64,000 nt of DNA from Candidatus Sphingomonas phytovorans (GTDB taxonomy: Bacteria > Pseudomonadota > Alphaproteobacteria > Sphingomonadales > Sphingomonadaceae). The stretch covers positions 870,501-934,500 of the forward strand of contig CP119314.1 of assembly GCA_029202385.1 (NCBI GenBank). The letters run 5' to 3'. This document shows, in pieces, positions 19,551 through 28,093 of the stretch. Numbering within the stretch: position 1 is the stretch's first letter; each line of letters begins with the position of its first letter. Under the pieces are notes generated by a model. The model was not told where the DNA came from. It saw nothing but the letters and a program-made list of their open reading frames with translations, and made no database searches. The position numbers were made by a program, and so were the translations under genes.

Positions 19551-20852
19551 TCAGGCGGTTGTGGCGGTCAACTGGATCCGCTCGCCATCCGCGGCGTAGG
19601 TCCGGACGCTGGTCCAATAATGATAGGCAGCCCAGAAGCCGGTCAGCGACAGGGCCATCAGCGCATAGCGCAGGGATTCGGCATTGCTGTGCAACGGCCC
19701 GGCGAGCGTGTCGCTGATCCAGCCGACCACCAGCGGCGCGACGATCAGATTGGCCACGTTCGCGGTCAGCAGGCTGATCGCCATGCCCTGTGCCCGCATC
19801 GAGCAGGGCAGGAAATTGAGCAGCAACGCCATGGTCGGCCCGACATAGAGATAGATCGCCGGCACCACGATCCACAGCATCAGCGTCGCGACCCATAGCG
19901 AATGAGTCCAGTAGATGACGAAGGAGGGGATGGTCGAACACAGGGTGATCGCGGCGAGGAACCAGGCGATGCGTTTCGGCTCGCGCATCTGCGGCATGGC
20001 GCAGATCGCGCTGGTCGCCAGCGTCGCGGCGATGCCTGCCCAGAGATAGATCGTGCCGAGCCGCGCGCCTGCCTCCGCCGTCGTCAGCCCGTAATTGCGC
20101 TCGAGAAAGGTCTGGGTCCAGTACATCAGGCCCCAGCCCCACAGGCAGATCACCGTGCCAGCCGCGTTGATGTGCCAGGCCGAGCGCTGCGACCAGAGGA
20201 AGCGCAGCGTCTCGCCGAGCGAGGTCTTTTCCTCGGTGATCGGGTCGACGCACTCGAAGCGCCCGCGCACCGGCTCCCGAACAGTGAGGAAGATGATCAA
20301 CCCGAACAGCACACCGGGCGCGCCGAGCGCGATGAACGCGGCGCGCCAGCTGTGGAAATGATCGACGATCTGGCCGGCGACGTTCGAGCCGAGCCAAGCG
20401 CCGAGCGGGAGGCCGAGCGCATAGACCGTCAGCGCGAAGGCCCGACGATCTCGCGGGAAATAGTCGGCGATGATCGAGGTAGACGGGGGCGTGCCACCGG
20501 CCTCGCCGATCCCAACGCCAATGCGCACTAGCAGGAACTGCCAGAAATTCTGGGTGAGACCGAGCAACGCGGTCATCAGCGACCACAGCCCCATCGCGAC
20601 GGCGACGATGTTGCGCCGGTTGGATCGATCGGCGAGCTGGGAGATCGGGATGCCGACAGTGATGTAGAACAGGGCAAGCGACACACCGGTCAGCCAGCCC
20701 ACCCCGGTATCGGAAAGGTTGAATTCGATCCTGATCGGTTCAAGGACCGTCGAGACGACATAGCGATCGGCGATGTTCAGGGCATAGACCAGGCCGAGGA
20801 CGAGCACGACGTACCAGCGGACGGATTCCAGACGCGGCGTAGTCGGTGTCAT
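19551..20852 (-). CDS. Spinster-type MFS transporter
   Basis: 433 residues and about twelve membrane segments. It opens with YVVLVLGLVYALNIADRYVVSTVLEPI and carries ISQLADRSNRRNIVAVAMGLWSLMTALLG, the loop 2-3 signature, and GIGEAGGTPPSTSIIADYFPRDRRA, typical of spinster-like major facilitator proteins. It lies inside the run of catabolic genes (24 bp after soxG, 27 bp before purU), so it probably imports the methylated substrate or exports a product. Substrate cannot be read from sequence. Confidence 0.85.
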   Translation of the reverse strand: MTPTTPRLESVRWYVVLVLGLVYALNIADRYVVSTVLEPIRIEFNLSDTGVGWLTGVSLALFYITVGIPISQLADRSNRRNIVAVAMGLWSLMTALLGLTQNFWQFLLVRIGVGIGEAGGTPPSTSIIADYFPRDRRAFALTVYALGLPLGAWLGSNVAGQIVDHFHSWRAAFIALGAPGVLFGLIIFLTVREPVRGRFECVDPITEEKTSLGETLRFLWSQRSAWHINAAGTVICLWGWGLMYWTQTFLERNYGLTTAEAGARLGTIYLWAGIAATLATSAICAMPQMREPKRIAWFLAAITLCSTIPSFVIYWTHSLWVATLMLWIVVPAIYLYVGPTMALLLNFLPCSMRAQGMAISLLTANVANLIVAPLVVGWISDTLAGPLHSNAESLRYALMALSLTGFWAAYHYWTSVRTYAADGERIQLTATTA

Positions 20853-20876
20853 TATCTGCCCCCCCTTAGTCCCCGG

Positions 20877-21335
20877 TCATGCCGGGTTGTTTGCGCCCGC
20901 CCATAGCTCGGTCAGGGCAGGCGCATAGCTGCTCGCCATATAGACTTCACATGCCGTGTCGCCTGTCACCGCGATCCAGACGGGTATGTGATGGATCGTC
21001 GTTGCCGCGACCTGGCCGATGCCGAAGCTCGGATCCTCAGCGTCGAAGCAACCGCTGACCATCAGAAGCGTGCGCCAGCCGGGGCCGCTGAGCGTCGCGC
21101 GAACGAGGCCGCCGCCGACCGGTGTCGCTGCACCGCTGTCGGCGATCCGGGCAGCGATATCGTCGGCACGTTCGCCGGCGCCGATCAGCCACCAGCGCCT
21201 CGGTTCGACCTGGAGCAAACGGATTCCGTTCTCGACCGGGGGAGCGTCGGCAGCCCAGAGATCAAGGACGATCACGTCGCCTGCCGGCGCGGTGGTGACG
21301 GACACATCAATCACGATAACGCGTTCCCTCGCCAT
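20877..21335 (-). CDS. soxG: Sarcosine oxidase gamma subunit
   Basis: About 152 residues, low in strong motifs but with the SoxG shape: ENGIRLLQVEPRRWWLIGAG, then VRATLSGPGWRTLLMVSGCFDAED and TIHHIPVWIAV, resembling the GcvT-like small subunit. It follows soxA in the usual B-D-A-G order, which is the main support. The longest frame starts at 21335 and overlaps soxA by 29 bases; GTG codons at 21314 and 21305 are other possible starts. Confidence 0.82.
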   Translation of the reverse strand: MARERVIVIDVSVTTAPAGDVIVLDLWAADAPPVENGIRLLQVEPRRWWLIGAGERADDIAARIADSGAATPVGGGLVRATLSGPGWRTLLMVSGCFDAEDPSFGIGQVAATTIHHIPVWIAVTGDTACEVYMASSYAPALTELWAGANNPA

Positions 21336-24021
21336 CGTAGAAAACCGGGTCGGTCACCGTGACTCGGACATGCTGGTCGCGGGTCGGCGAGGAGGCGAGC
21401 AGGACATCGCCCTTGCGGGCCTGGCCATCGGTCAGCAATCCAAGCGCGATCGCGCCGTCGCCCAGTACGCGGCCTGCCGCGGAGGTTACATGACCCTGCA
21501 CCGGCGCGCCTGTCGCCGCGATCAGCATCGATCCTTCGGGGATTGCCCCGTCATGCGCTTCCAGGCCGACCAGTTGCATCCGTCCGTCGGCAGACAATGC
21601 CGGTCGAGTGAGGCCAGCGCTGCCGATGAAGCCGGCGCTCTTGCGCAGCATCCGGCCAAGCCCGAGGTCGTGCGGTGTCGTGCGGCCATCGGCCTCGGCA
21701 CCGATCACGATATGGCCTTTCTCGATGCGCAGGAACTCAAGCGCTTCCAGGCCATAGGGGCAGCCGCCGCGCGCGCGCGTTTCGGTTTCAAGCGCATCCC
21801 ACACCGGCGCTGCTTCGCTGCCCGCAGCATAGATTTCGAAGGCGCGTTCGCCGCTATAGCTTGCGGCGAGGACCAGTACCGGGACGCCGGCGATCGTTGC
21901 GTCGGCAACGCCCATATGGGCCGGCGGATCGATGCCGGCCAGCGTCGCGAGAATATCGCGCGCGAGCGGCCCGGCCAGCGCGATGCCTGCAAGATGTTCC
22001 TGCTGCGCCACCACCGACACGCGCAGATGCGGGGCCAGCACGCGGTGCGCATAGCTCAGATGGGCCTCCATCCGGTCCGCGCCGCCGGTCGAACTGGTGA
22101 GCAGATAGCGGTTTTCCTCCAGCCGCCAGAAAGTGCCGTCGTCCATCACCATGCCGTCTTCGCGCAGCATGATGGTGTAGCGCCCGCGTCCGACCGCGAG
22201 CTTCACTCCCGTGGCGCAGACAATTTCGAGCAGGGCCGCCGCGTCAGGGCCTGACACGGCAAACTTCGCGAGGGTGGAGACGTCGACGATACCGGCGGCG
22301 GTGCGCACCGCGCAGGCCTCGCGCATCGCGGCCTGATGGAGCGTCTCGCCCGCCAGCGGATAGGCACGCGGACGATGCCAATAGCCGAGCGGCTGCCAGA
22401 TCGGATCGAGCCGTTGGTGCCGGTCGTACAAGGCAAGGCGGCGGCTTGGCGCGGCATGCCCCCCTCCATCGGCGCCGGCAAGGGTGCCCAAGGTGAGCGG
22501 CGTGAATGGAGGACGGAAGGTCGTGAGGCCGGCCTGCGGGATATCGACCCCGGCGGCGCCGGCGAGGCGGGCGAGGGCGGCCATGTTGCTGGTCTTGCCC
22601 TGGTCGGTCGCCATACCCAGCGTGGTGTAGCGCTTGAGATGCTCGACCGAGCGATAGCCCTCCCGCCAAGCGAGATCGATATCGGCGGCGGTCACGTCGT
22701 TCTGGAAATCGATGAAGCTGTGCTTGGGATCGGGCAGGGCAGCGGTGGCCGGGGCGATGGCCGCAACCGCGCCGGCCGCGGCACCTACGCTGGTCACCGC
22801 CTGACGCGAGACACCGGGCACGAAGGCCTGGATATCGCCCCGCCAGTCGAGCGCGCCGCCCGCCTGGCTGTGGAGATGCACGACCGGCGTGAAGCCGCCC
22901 GACATGGCTAGCAAGTCGGCATCGAACCGCCGCCTATCCGAGCCGATCCGTGCCTCGACCGATGCGAGGTGATGACGCCGTCCCTTGGTCGAGAGCGGTG
23001 CTGCATTAGTGAAGACCGGGAAACGTGTCTCGGGCGCGGCATTACGGGAGTCGAGGATCGCGACCACCTCGCCACCGGCGGCTGCGACGGCTTCGGCGGT
23101 GGCATAGGCATCGTCATTGTTGGTCGCGATCACCACGCGCCGACCGGGTAGGACATCGAAGCGGGAGATGTAGGTCCGCACCGCCTGGGACAGCATCACG
23201 CCGGGACGGTCGTTGCCCGCGAAGGTCAGCGGCCGCTCGAACGCCCCGGTCGCGAGGACGATCCGCGCCGCCCGGACATGCCAGAGGCGCTGGACCGGCG
23301 TACCGGCCGGGGGTATCTGGCCGGGTTCGACCAGCCGTTCGGCGAGCGTTGCGAAGCCATGATCCCAAAGGCCCGATGCGGTGGTGCGCAACAGGGTGCG
23401 TATGCCGGGCGGTGCATCCCCACCGAGGCGATGATCCTGTTCGACCAGGATGACGCGCGCGCCGGCCTGCGCCGCCTGGTGCGTGGCGGCGATCCCGGCC
23501 GCGCCACCGCCGACCACCAGCACGTCGCAAAAGGCGGCGCGGTGTTCGTGACGATCCGGATCGGCCTGGGTCGGCGCCTTGCCGAGGCCGGCGGCACGGC
23601 GGATCAGCTTCTCGTAAAGCATCCAGCGCGAGGGCGGGCCGAAAAAAGTCTTGTAGTAGAAGCCGGCGGCGAAGAACGGCGCGGCGAGGCCGTTGATTGC
23701 TCCCAGGTCGAAGCCGAGGCTCGGCCAGCGGTTCTGGCTATGCGCGACCAATCCGTCATAGACGAACAGGTCGGTTGCCCGCGTATTCGGCTCGGTCCGG
23801 CCGCCTTCGCCGACCGTCACCAGCGCGTTCGGTTCCTCGACTCCGGCAGCCATGATCCCGCGTGGACGATGATATTTGAAGCTCCGCGCAACCAGCCCGA
23901 CGCCGTTTGCCAGCAACGCCGCCGCCAGCGTGTCGCCCGGCCGGGCAAGCATCGCGACACCGTCGAAGGTGAAACGCAACGTGGCAGCTGCGCCGCCGGA
24001 AATCCGCGAAGGGCCGCTCAC
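21307..24021 (-). CDS. soxA: Sarcosine oxidase alpha subunit
   Basis: 904 residues. N-terminal Fer2-like fold (FDGVAMLARPGDTLAAALLANGV, RSFKYHRPRGI), then an NAD/FAD-binding domain with VVGGGAAGIAATHQAAQAGARVILVEQ and VLATGAFERPLTFAGNDRPGVML, and a C-terminal GcvT-like folate domain (TAAGIVDVSTLAKFAVSGPDA... EALEFLRIEKGHIVIGAE). The enzyme oxidises sarcosine to glycine with transfer of the methyl carbon to THF. It is shorter than the usual ~965-1000: the segment between the first FAD motif and LLRTTASGLWDHG looks compressed by about 30 residues. GTG start overlaps the soxD stop (GTGA). Confidence 0.93.
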   Translation of the reverse strand: MSGPSRISGGAAATLRFTFDGVAMLARPGDTLAAALLANGVGLVARSFKYHRPRGIMAAGVEEPNALVTVGEGGRTEPNTRATDLFVYDGLVAHSQNRWPSLGFDLGAINGLAAPFFAAGFYYKTFFGPPSRWMLYEKLIRRAAGLGKAPTQADPDRHEHRAAFCDVLVVGGGAAGIAATHQAAQAGARVILVEQDHRLGGDAPPGIRTLLRTTASGLWDHGFATLAERLVEPGQIPPAGTPVQRLWHVRAARIVLATGAFERPLTFAGNDRPGVMLSQAVRTYISRFDVLPGRRVVIATNNDDAYATAEAVAAAGGEVVAILDSRNAAPETRFPVFTNAAPLSTKGRRHHLASVEARIGSDRRRFDADLLAMSGGFTPVVHLHSQAGGALDWRGDIQAFVPGVSRQAVTSVGAAAGAVAAIAPATAALPDPKHSFIDFQNDVTAADIDLAWREGYRSVEHLKRYTTLGMATDQGKTSNMAALARLAGAAGVDIPQAGLTTFRPPFTPLTLGTLAGADGGGHAAPSRRLALYDRHQRLDPIWQPLGYWHRPRAYPLAGETLHQAAMREACAVRTAAGIVDVSTLAKFAVSGPDAAALLEIVCATGVKLAVGRGRYTIMLREDGMVMDDGTFWRLEENRYLLTSSTGGADRMEAHLSYAHRVLAPHLRVSVVAQQEHLAGIALAGPLARDILATLAGIDPPAHMGVADATIAGVPVLVLAASYSGERAFEIYAAGSEAAPVWDALETETRARGGCPYGLEALEFLRIEKGHIVIGAEADGRTTPHDLGLGRMLRKSAGFIGSAGLTRPALSADGRMQLVGLEAHDGAIPEGSMLIAATGAPVQGHVTSAAGRVLGDGAIALGLLTDGQARKGDVLLASSPTRDQHVRVTVTDPVFYDGEGTRYRD

Positions 24022-24281
24022 CGGGGCACTGCCGGAACATAGTCAGTGACCGAGACAATCTCGTGGGTCTGGCGATGACGGCGCAGCACCAGCCATTGCC
24101 GGCAACCGAGCCCGTGGCGCCACAATTCGTCATCCAGTCCGCGCGGATTGGCGCGGGCATAGAGCCGCACGACCGCTTCATCGGCCGGCATGTCGAGCGT
24201 CACGATCGAATCGAGCGTGCGTTCATAGCTGAACTCGATCTGCGCGCGCTGGCCGCAATGGGGGCAGTGGATCAGCATCAT
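24018..24281 (-). CDS. soxD: Sarcosine oxidase delta subunit
   Basis: 87 residues. CPHCG near the start and HGLGCRQW near residue 57 supply the Cys/His set that binds zinc in SoxD. The body has DELWRHGLGCRQWLVLRRHRQTHEI, the characteristic C-terminal stretch. SoxD is the small zinc subunit of heterotetrameric sarcosine oxidase. The ATG at 24281 overlaps the soxB stop by one base (TGATG), and its stop overlaps soxA. Confidence 0.95.
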   Translation of the reverse strand: MMLIHCPHCGQRAQIEFSYERTLDSIVTLDMPADEAVVRLYARANPRGLDDELWRHGLGCRQWLVLRRHRQTHEIVSVTDYVPAVPR

Positions 24282-25537
24282 CAGCGAAGCTGCGGCATGA
24301 AGCCGACCCCCGCTTCATCGATCGTCGCACCGCGCGCGAACCGGTCGAAGCTGAAAGGTGCTGCAAGCGGGTGCGCCTCGCCGGTTGCGAGCAGATGCGC
24401 GTAGCACCAGCCTGATCCGGGCGTCGCCTTGAATCCGCCATAGCACCAGCCGCCGTTGAGGTAGAGGCCGTCGACCGGCAGGGCCGAGATGATCGGCGAT
24501 CCGTCGAAGCTCATGTCGGTCGTGCCCGACCAGCAGCGCACCATGCGCAGCCGCGACAGGGCGGGGACAAGCGCGATCGCTTCCGCCGCTGCCTTCTCGA
24601 TCCGGGCAGGCAGGCCGCGTTGAGCGTAGCTGGGGAACTGATCGGGGTCGCCGCCAAGTACGATGCCGCCCTTGTCCGACTGGCTGATATAGCAATGCAG
24701 CGACTGCGACATGATGACCGTATCGATCATCGGCTTGACGGGTTCGGTGACGAAAGCCTGCAGAGTCTGGGCTTCGATCGGCAGCTTGATGCCTGCCAGG
24801 GCGGCGACCGGCCCGCTATTGCCGGCAACGCAGATGCCGACACGACCGGCGCCGATCGCGCCGCGGCTGGTCTCGACGCCGGTGATGCGCCCGCCCGCCA
24901 CGACGAGGCCGGTCACTTCGCAATTCTGGATCACATCCACCCCGAGCGAGTCGGCGGCGCGGGCATAGCCCCAGGCGACGGCGTCGTGCCGGGCGGTGCC
25001 GCCGCGCCGCTGGGTCAGGCCGCCATGGACCGGGAAACGCGCGTCCGGCGACATGTCAAATAGCGGCACGATCTTGTGGACCTGGTCGCGGGTCAGCAAC
25101 TCGGCGTCGATTCCAGCGCAGCGCAATGCGTCACCACGCTCGGCCAGCCGAGTCATGTCCGAATCCGAATGGCCGAGGAACAGCGCGCCGCGCGGGCTGA
25201 ACATGACGTTGTAGTTCAACTCGTCGCTCATCCCCTCCCACAGGGTCAGCGCGAAATCGAACAGGTTGTGGAGGGCCGGCTGGCGATAGTTGGAACGGAC
25301 GATCGTGGTGTTGCGCCCTGTATTCCCACCGCCGATCCAGCCTTTTTCCAGTACGGCGATCGATTTCACACCGTGCACCCTGGCGAGGTAATAGGCAGTG
25401 GACAGTCCGTGCCCGCCGCCGCCGATGACGACCACGTCATAGTGCTTCTTCGGCTCCGGGTCGCGCCAGGCGCGGGGCCAGTGGCGCTGGCCGGTAAAGC
25501 CTGCCCGCAGCAGTGCGAGCGCCGAATAGCGGGTCAT
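24281..25537 (-). CDS. soxB: Sarcosine oxidase beta subunit
   Basis: 418 residues. Rossmann motif VVVIGGGGHGLSTAYYLA at residues 35-52, GWIGGGNTGRNTTIVRSNY around 67-84, GTARHDAVAW with His184 in the place of the histidine that carries covalent FMN in heterotetrameric sarcosine oxidase, and the DAO-type end NGGWCYGGFKATPGSGWCYAHLLA. The beta subunit holds the FAD and amine-oxidising site. The ATG at 25537 overlaps the preceding stop as ATGA; the frame upstream of it shadows the FAD gene. Family assignment is firm, but substrate may be sarcosine or another N-methyl amino acid. Confidence 0.94.
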   Translation of the reverse strand: MTRYSALALLRAGFTGQRHWPRAWRDPEPKKHYDVVVIGGGGHGLSTAYYLARVHGVKSIAVLEKGWIGGGNTGRNTTIVRSNYRQPALHNLFDFALTLWEGMSDELNYNVMFSPRGALFLGHSDSDMTRLAERGDALRCAGIDAELLTRDQVHKIVPLFDMSPDARFPVHGGLTQRRGGTARHDAVAWGYARAADSLGVDVIQNCEVTGLVVAGGRITGVETSRGAIGAGRVGICVAGNSGPVAALAGIKLPIEAQTLQAFVTEPVKPMIDTVIMSQSLHCYISQSDKGGIVLGGDPDQFPSYAQRGLPARIEKAAAEAIALVPALSRLRMVRCWSGTTDMSFDGSPIISALPVDGLYLNGGWCYGGFKATPGSGWCYAHLLATGEAHPLAAPFSFDRFARGATIDEAGVGFMPQLR

Positions 25538-26682
25538 GCCGCCCAGCCGCGCTGCTCGCGCCAATCGGGCTCGAGCGTCGCGAAGCGGGCGAGGCCGAGC
25601 TTGGCGATATCGGCGAAGGAACAGGCCCCGTCGATCACCAGGTCGCGGATAGCATGGCCGCTGGCCGGCGACAGGCCGAAGCCGACGCCAGACATGGTCG
25701 CGACGGTGACATTGCCGGGATCGGGGAGCCGGTCGAGGATCGGGCGCCCATCGGGCGTGTTCTCGATGACGCCGGCCCAGGACCGGATGACGTTCAATCC
25801 GGCGGCTTTCGGGAACATCTCGGCTACGCGCCGGGCCAGATTGCGGACAAGCGGCGAGGTTGGCCGTGCGACCGGACCCGCCGGCTCCATTGAGATCCAT
25901 TCATGCGGCCCGCCGCCAAAGGCGAGATTGCCACGCAGCGTCTGGCGTCCATAGAGGCCGTTGCCGTCGACGCCGCCGATTGTCATCAGCGGGGCCGGCT
26001 CTGTCACGATCATCTCGGCACGAGCCGAGGCCAGCGGGAAATCCACGCCCAGTGGCGCGAGCAACATGCCGGATTGCGGGCCTGCCGCCACGACGAGCGA
26101 ATCGCACGCGATCCGACCGCGCGGAGTCTCGACCGCGATGACCTGTCCTCCCGCGGTCACGATCGACAAGGCGGGGCAATGCTGCAGAATCTGCCCGCCC
26201 AGATCCTGCAGCGCCCAGGCATAGGCCTGTACCGTACGCTGCGGATTGGCGTGGCCGCCGAAGCGAAGATGGATACCGCCAAGGCAGGTCTCGTCGGTCA
26301 GCGGCACCATGTCCTGCGCCTGCTTCGAGTCGAGATCGTCGACCGGATATCCCATCGCTCTGCACATCCGCCCGACGGCGCGATAGTGATCGAGCAGATC
26401 AGGATCGCGCTGGATGATGATCCGTTCGCGGCGATATTCGGTGGGATAGCCGAGCAGTTCGTCCATCATCGGCCACATGCGCTGTTCTTCGGCGAAGAGC
26501 GGGCTCTGATAATGCGAGGCGCCGCCACCATTTCGGCCCGATGCTTCCCAGCCGACAATGCCCTTGTCGAGAACGACGACGTCGAGGCCGGATCGCGCCA
26601 GCCACCAGGCGGCGCTCAGACCGGTCACGCCGGCGCCGATGACGACGACGGATACGCCTTTCGGTGCTGCCGGCTCAGACAT
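25534..26682 (-). CDS. FAD-dependent amine oxidoreductase of the DAO family
   Basis: 382 residues from the ATG at 26682; an ATG at 26709 preceded by GGAAGAGG is an alternative. Rossmann motif VVVIGAGVTGLSAAWWLARSGLDVVVLDKG opens it, followed by GWEASGRNGGGASHYQ and the C-terminal GVIENTPDGRPIL and GVGFGLSPASGHAI. It is a DAO/SoxB-like protein similar to the catalytic beta subunit of hydroxyproline or opine dehydrogenases, or to DgcA-type demethylases. It overlaps the FAD/[2Fe-2S] gene upstream and soxB downstream. Together with its partner it probably oxidises an earlier methylated amine (dimethylglycine-like) before sarcosine oxidase. That step is inferred. Confidence 0.82.
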   Translation of the reverse strand: MSEPAAPKGVSVVVIGAGVTGLSAAWWLARSGLDVVVLDKGIVGWEASGRNGGGASHYQSPLFAEEQRMWPMMDELLGYPTEYRRERIIIQRDPDLLDHYRAVGRMCRAMGYPVDDLDSKQAQDMVPLTDETCLGGIHLRFGGHANPQRTVQAYAWALQDLGGQILQHCPALSIVTAGGQVIAVETPRGRIACDSLVVAAGPQSGMLLAPLGVDFPLASARAEMIVTEPAPLMTIGGVDGNGLYGRQTLRGNLAFGGGPHEWISMEPAGPVARPTSPLVRNLARRVAEMFPKAAGLNVIRSWAGVIENTPDGRPILDRLPDPGNVTVATMSGVGFGLSPASGHAIRDLVIDGACSFADIAKLGLARFATLEPDWREQRGWAA

Positions 26683-28093
26683 GCATGTTGCCGCCAAGGC
26701 CTGCGACATGATCGGCCTCTTCCGGGGTGCCGATCACGGCATAGGGGGTCCATTGAGTGGGGATGCCGAACCACACGTCCCAGCCTTTGGTCATCTCCGG
26801 GCCTTCCTGCCAGTCGGCGAGAATGCCGAGCGACACCGGGCGAACCGGCGCGCGGAAGCTGGCGACCGGCACCGAGGCGAGCGGCACGCCCTGTTCCTGT
26901 GCGAGCAGACATGCGACCTGATCGCGACAGCGGCGCCCCTGGCACTGGCCCATGCCCGCCCGGGTCAGCCGCTTGATCTGGTCGGGATGGGCCGGGCCGT
27001 CGTTGAGCAGGCTCGATAGCGACCGCGCGGCCATGCGTTCGGGCCGATCGAGATAGGACGGTGGCTGAACCCCGATCAGGTCGGCACGGGTCACCTCTTC
27101 GCACTGGCAGACGATCGTGTCAGCCGGGGCATGGCGGCCCAGCGCCCGGCTCCAGGCTTCGATCCGTTCGGGAGCGGGTGGGGAGGTGGTGGCGCAATCG
27201 CCGACCAAGGCTATCCGGTCGCTGGCCTCTGCCCCCGCGGCATCGAGCAGTTCGGTGGCTGGCCGGGTGCCGATCGCGAGGCAGATCGTGTCGCATGCAA
27301 TGTCGACGATCGCGCCGCCACCGGCTGGTGCGATCCGGGCGGTCTCGACACCGTCGATTCCGCCCGCCGTTGAAACGATCGTGTGGCCGAGATGGATCGG
27401 CACACCCGTTGCCGACAGGCGCTCTGCGAGGTCGTCCGGGCCCTGCACAGTGTCCGCGATCTCGATGATCCCCGCGACCTCTATCCCGTGCGACAGTGCG
27501 AGCAAGGCAGTATCCAGACCGAGCCTGTCCGACCCGACGATCAGCACCCGGCGGCTCGCCAGTGCATCGTAACGGGTCAGCAGTGCCGCGAAGCCCTGGG
27601 CACCGATCACGCCCGGCTGGTTCCAGCCGGCGAAGCCAAGCACCAGGTCGCGCGCGCCCGTCGCGAGCACAAGCCGGTCGAAGCCGATCATCGACGCGCT
27701 CTCGGCATCGGCAATCCCCAGCATCGGCTCCGGCATCGCCCGCATCGCCGGGCCGTTGACGTAGAGCCCCCAGGCAACGGTGCCGAGGCGAACATCGACG
27801 CCGGCCTCGAATGCTGCCTCAAGCGCGGGGTTGGTGGCGAAAATCTGTTCCAGCATGCGGCCGGGCTGCTGCACCGCGGCGGTCATCCGCCCGCCATAGA
27901 AGAGCGGCACGTCAGTGCCCATCAATCCGCCTGGCACTGGATTCTCGTCGACCAGCAGAACTGAGGCCCCGCCCGCCGCCGCGGCGATCGCGGCAGCAGT
28001 ACCAGCCGATCCGGCGCCGACGACCACGACGTCGAAATGGGCGTCGGGGGCCGGCAGCTTGCCGTCGATCGCGTGAACGTCCCGTGTCGTCAC
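26675..28093 (-). CDS. FAD/NAD(P)-binding oxidoreductase with C-terminal iron-sulfur (BFD-like) domain, HcnB/SoxA-N type
   Basis: 472 residues. FDVVVVGAGSAGTAAAIAAAAGGASVLLVDENP is the N-terminal dinucleotide fold; LVLATGARDLVLGFAGWNQPGVIGAQGFAALL and the second GxGxxG-like VLIVGSDRLGLDTALLAL follow. The C-terminal part has VCQCEEVTRADL and MGQCQGRRCRDQVACLL, a four-cysteine [2Fe-2S] set. Proteins of this type pair with a DAO subunit in hydroxyproline, opine and cyanide-forming dehydrogenases. Here it directly precedes the DAO gene. No separate small 2Fe-2S gamma subunit is present. GTG start overlaps the preceding stop (GTGA). Confidence 0.85.
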   Translation of the reverse strand: MTTRDVHAIDGKLPAPDAHFDVVVVGAGSAGTAAAIAAAAGGASVLLVDENPVPGGLMGTDVPLFYGGRMTAAVQQPGRMLEQIFATNPALEAAFEAGVDVRLGTVAWGLYVNGPAMRAMPEPMLGIADAESASMIGFDRLVLATGARDLVLGFAGWNQPGVIGAQGFAALLTRYDALASRRVLIVGSDRLGLDTALLALSHGIEVAGIIEIADTVQGPDDLAERLSATGVPIHLGHTIVSTAGGIDGVETARIAPAGGGAIVDIACDTICLAIGTRPATELLDAAGAEASDRIALVGDCATTSPPAPERIEAWSRALGRHAPADTIVCQCEEVTRADLIGVQPPSYLDRPERMAARSLSSLLNDGPAHPDQIKRLTRAGMGQCQGRRCRDQVACLLAQEQGVPLASVPVASFRAPVRPVSLGILADWQEGPEMTKGWDVWFGIPTQWTPYAVIGTPEEADHVAGLGGNMHV

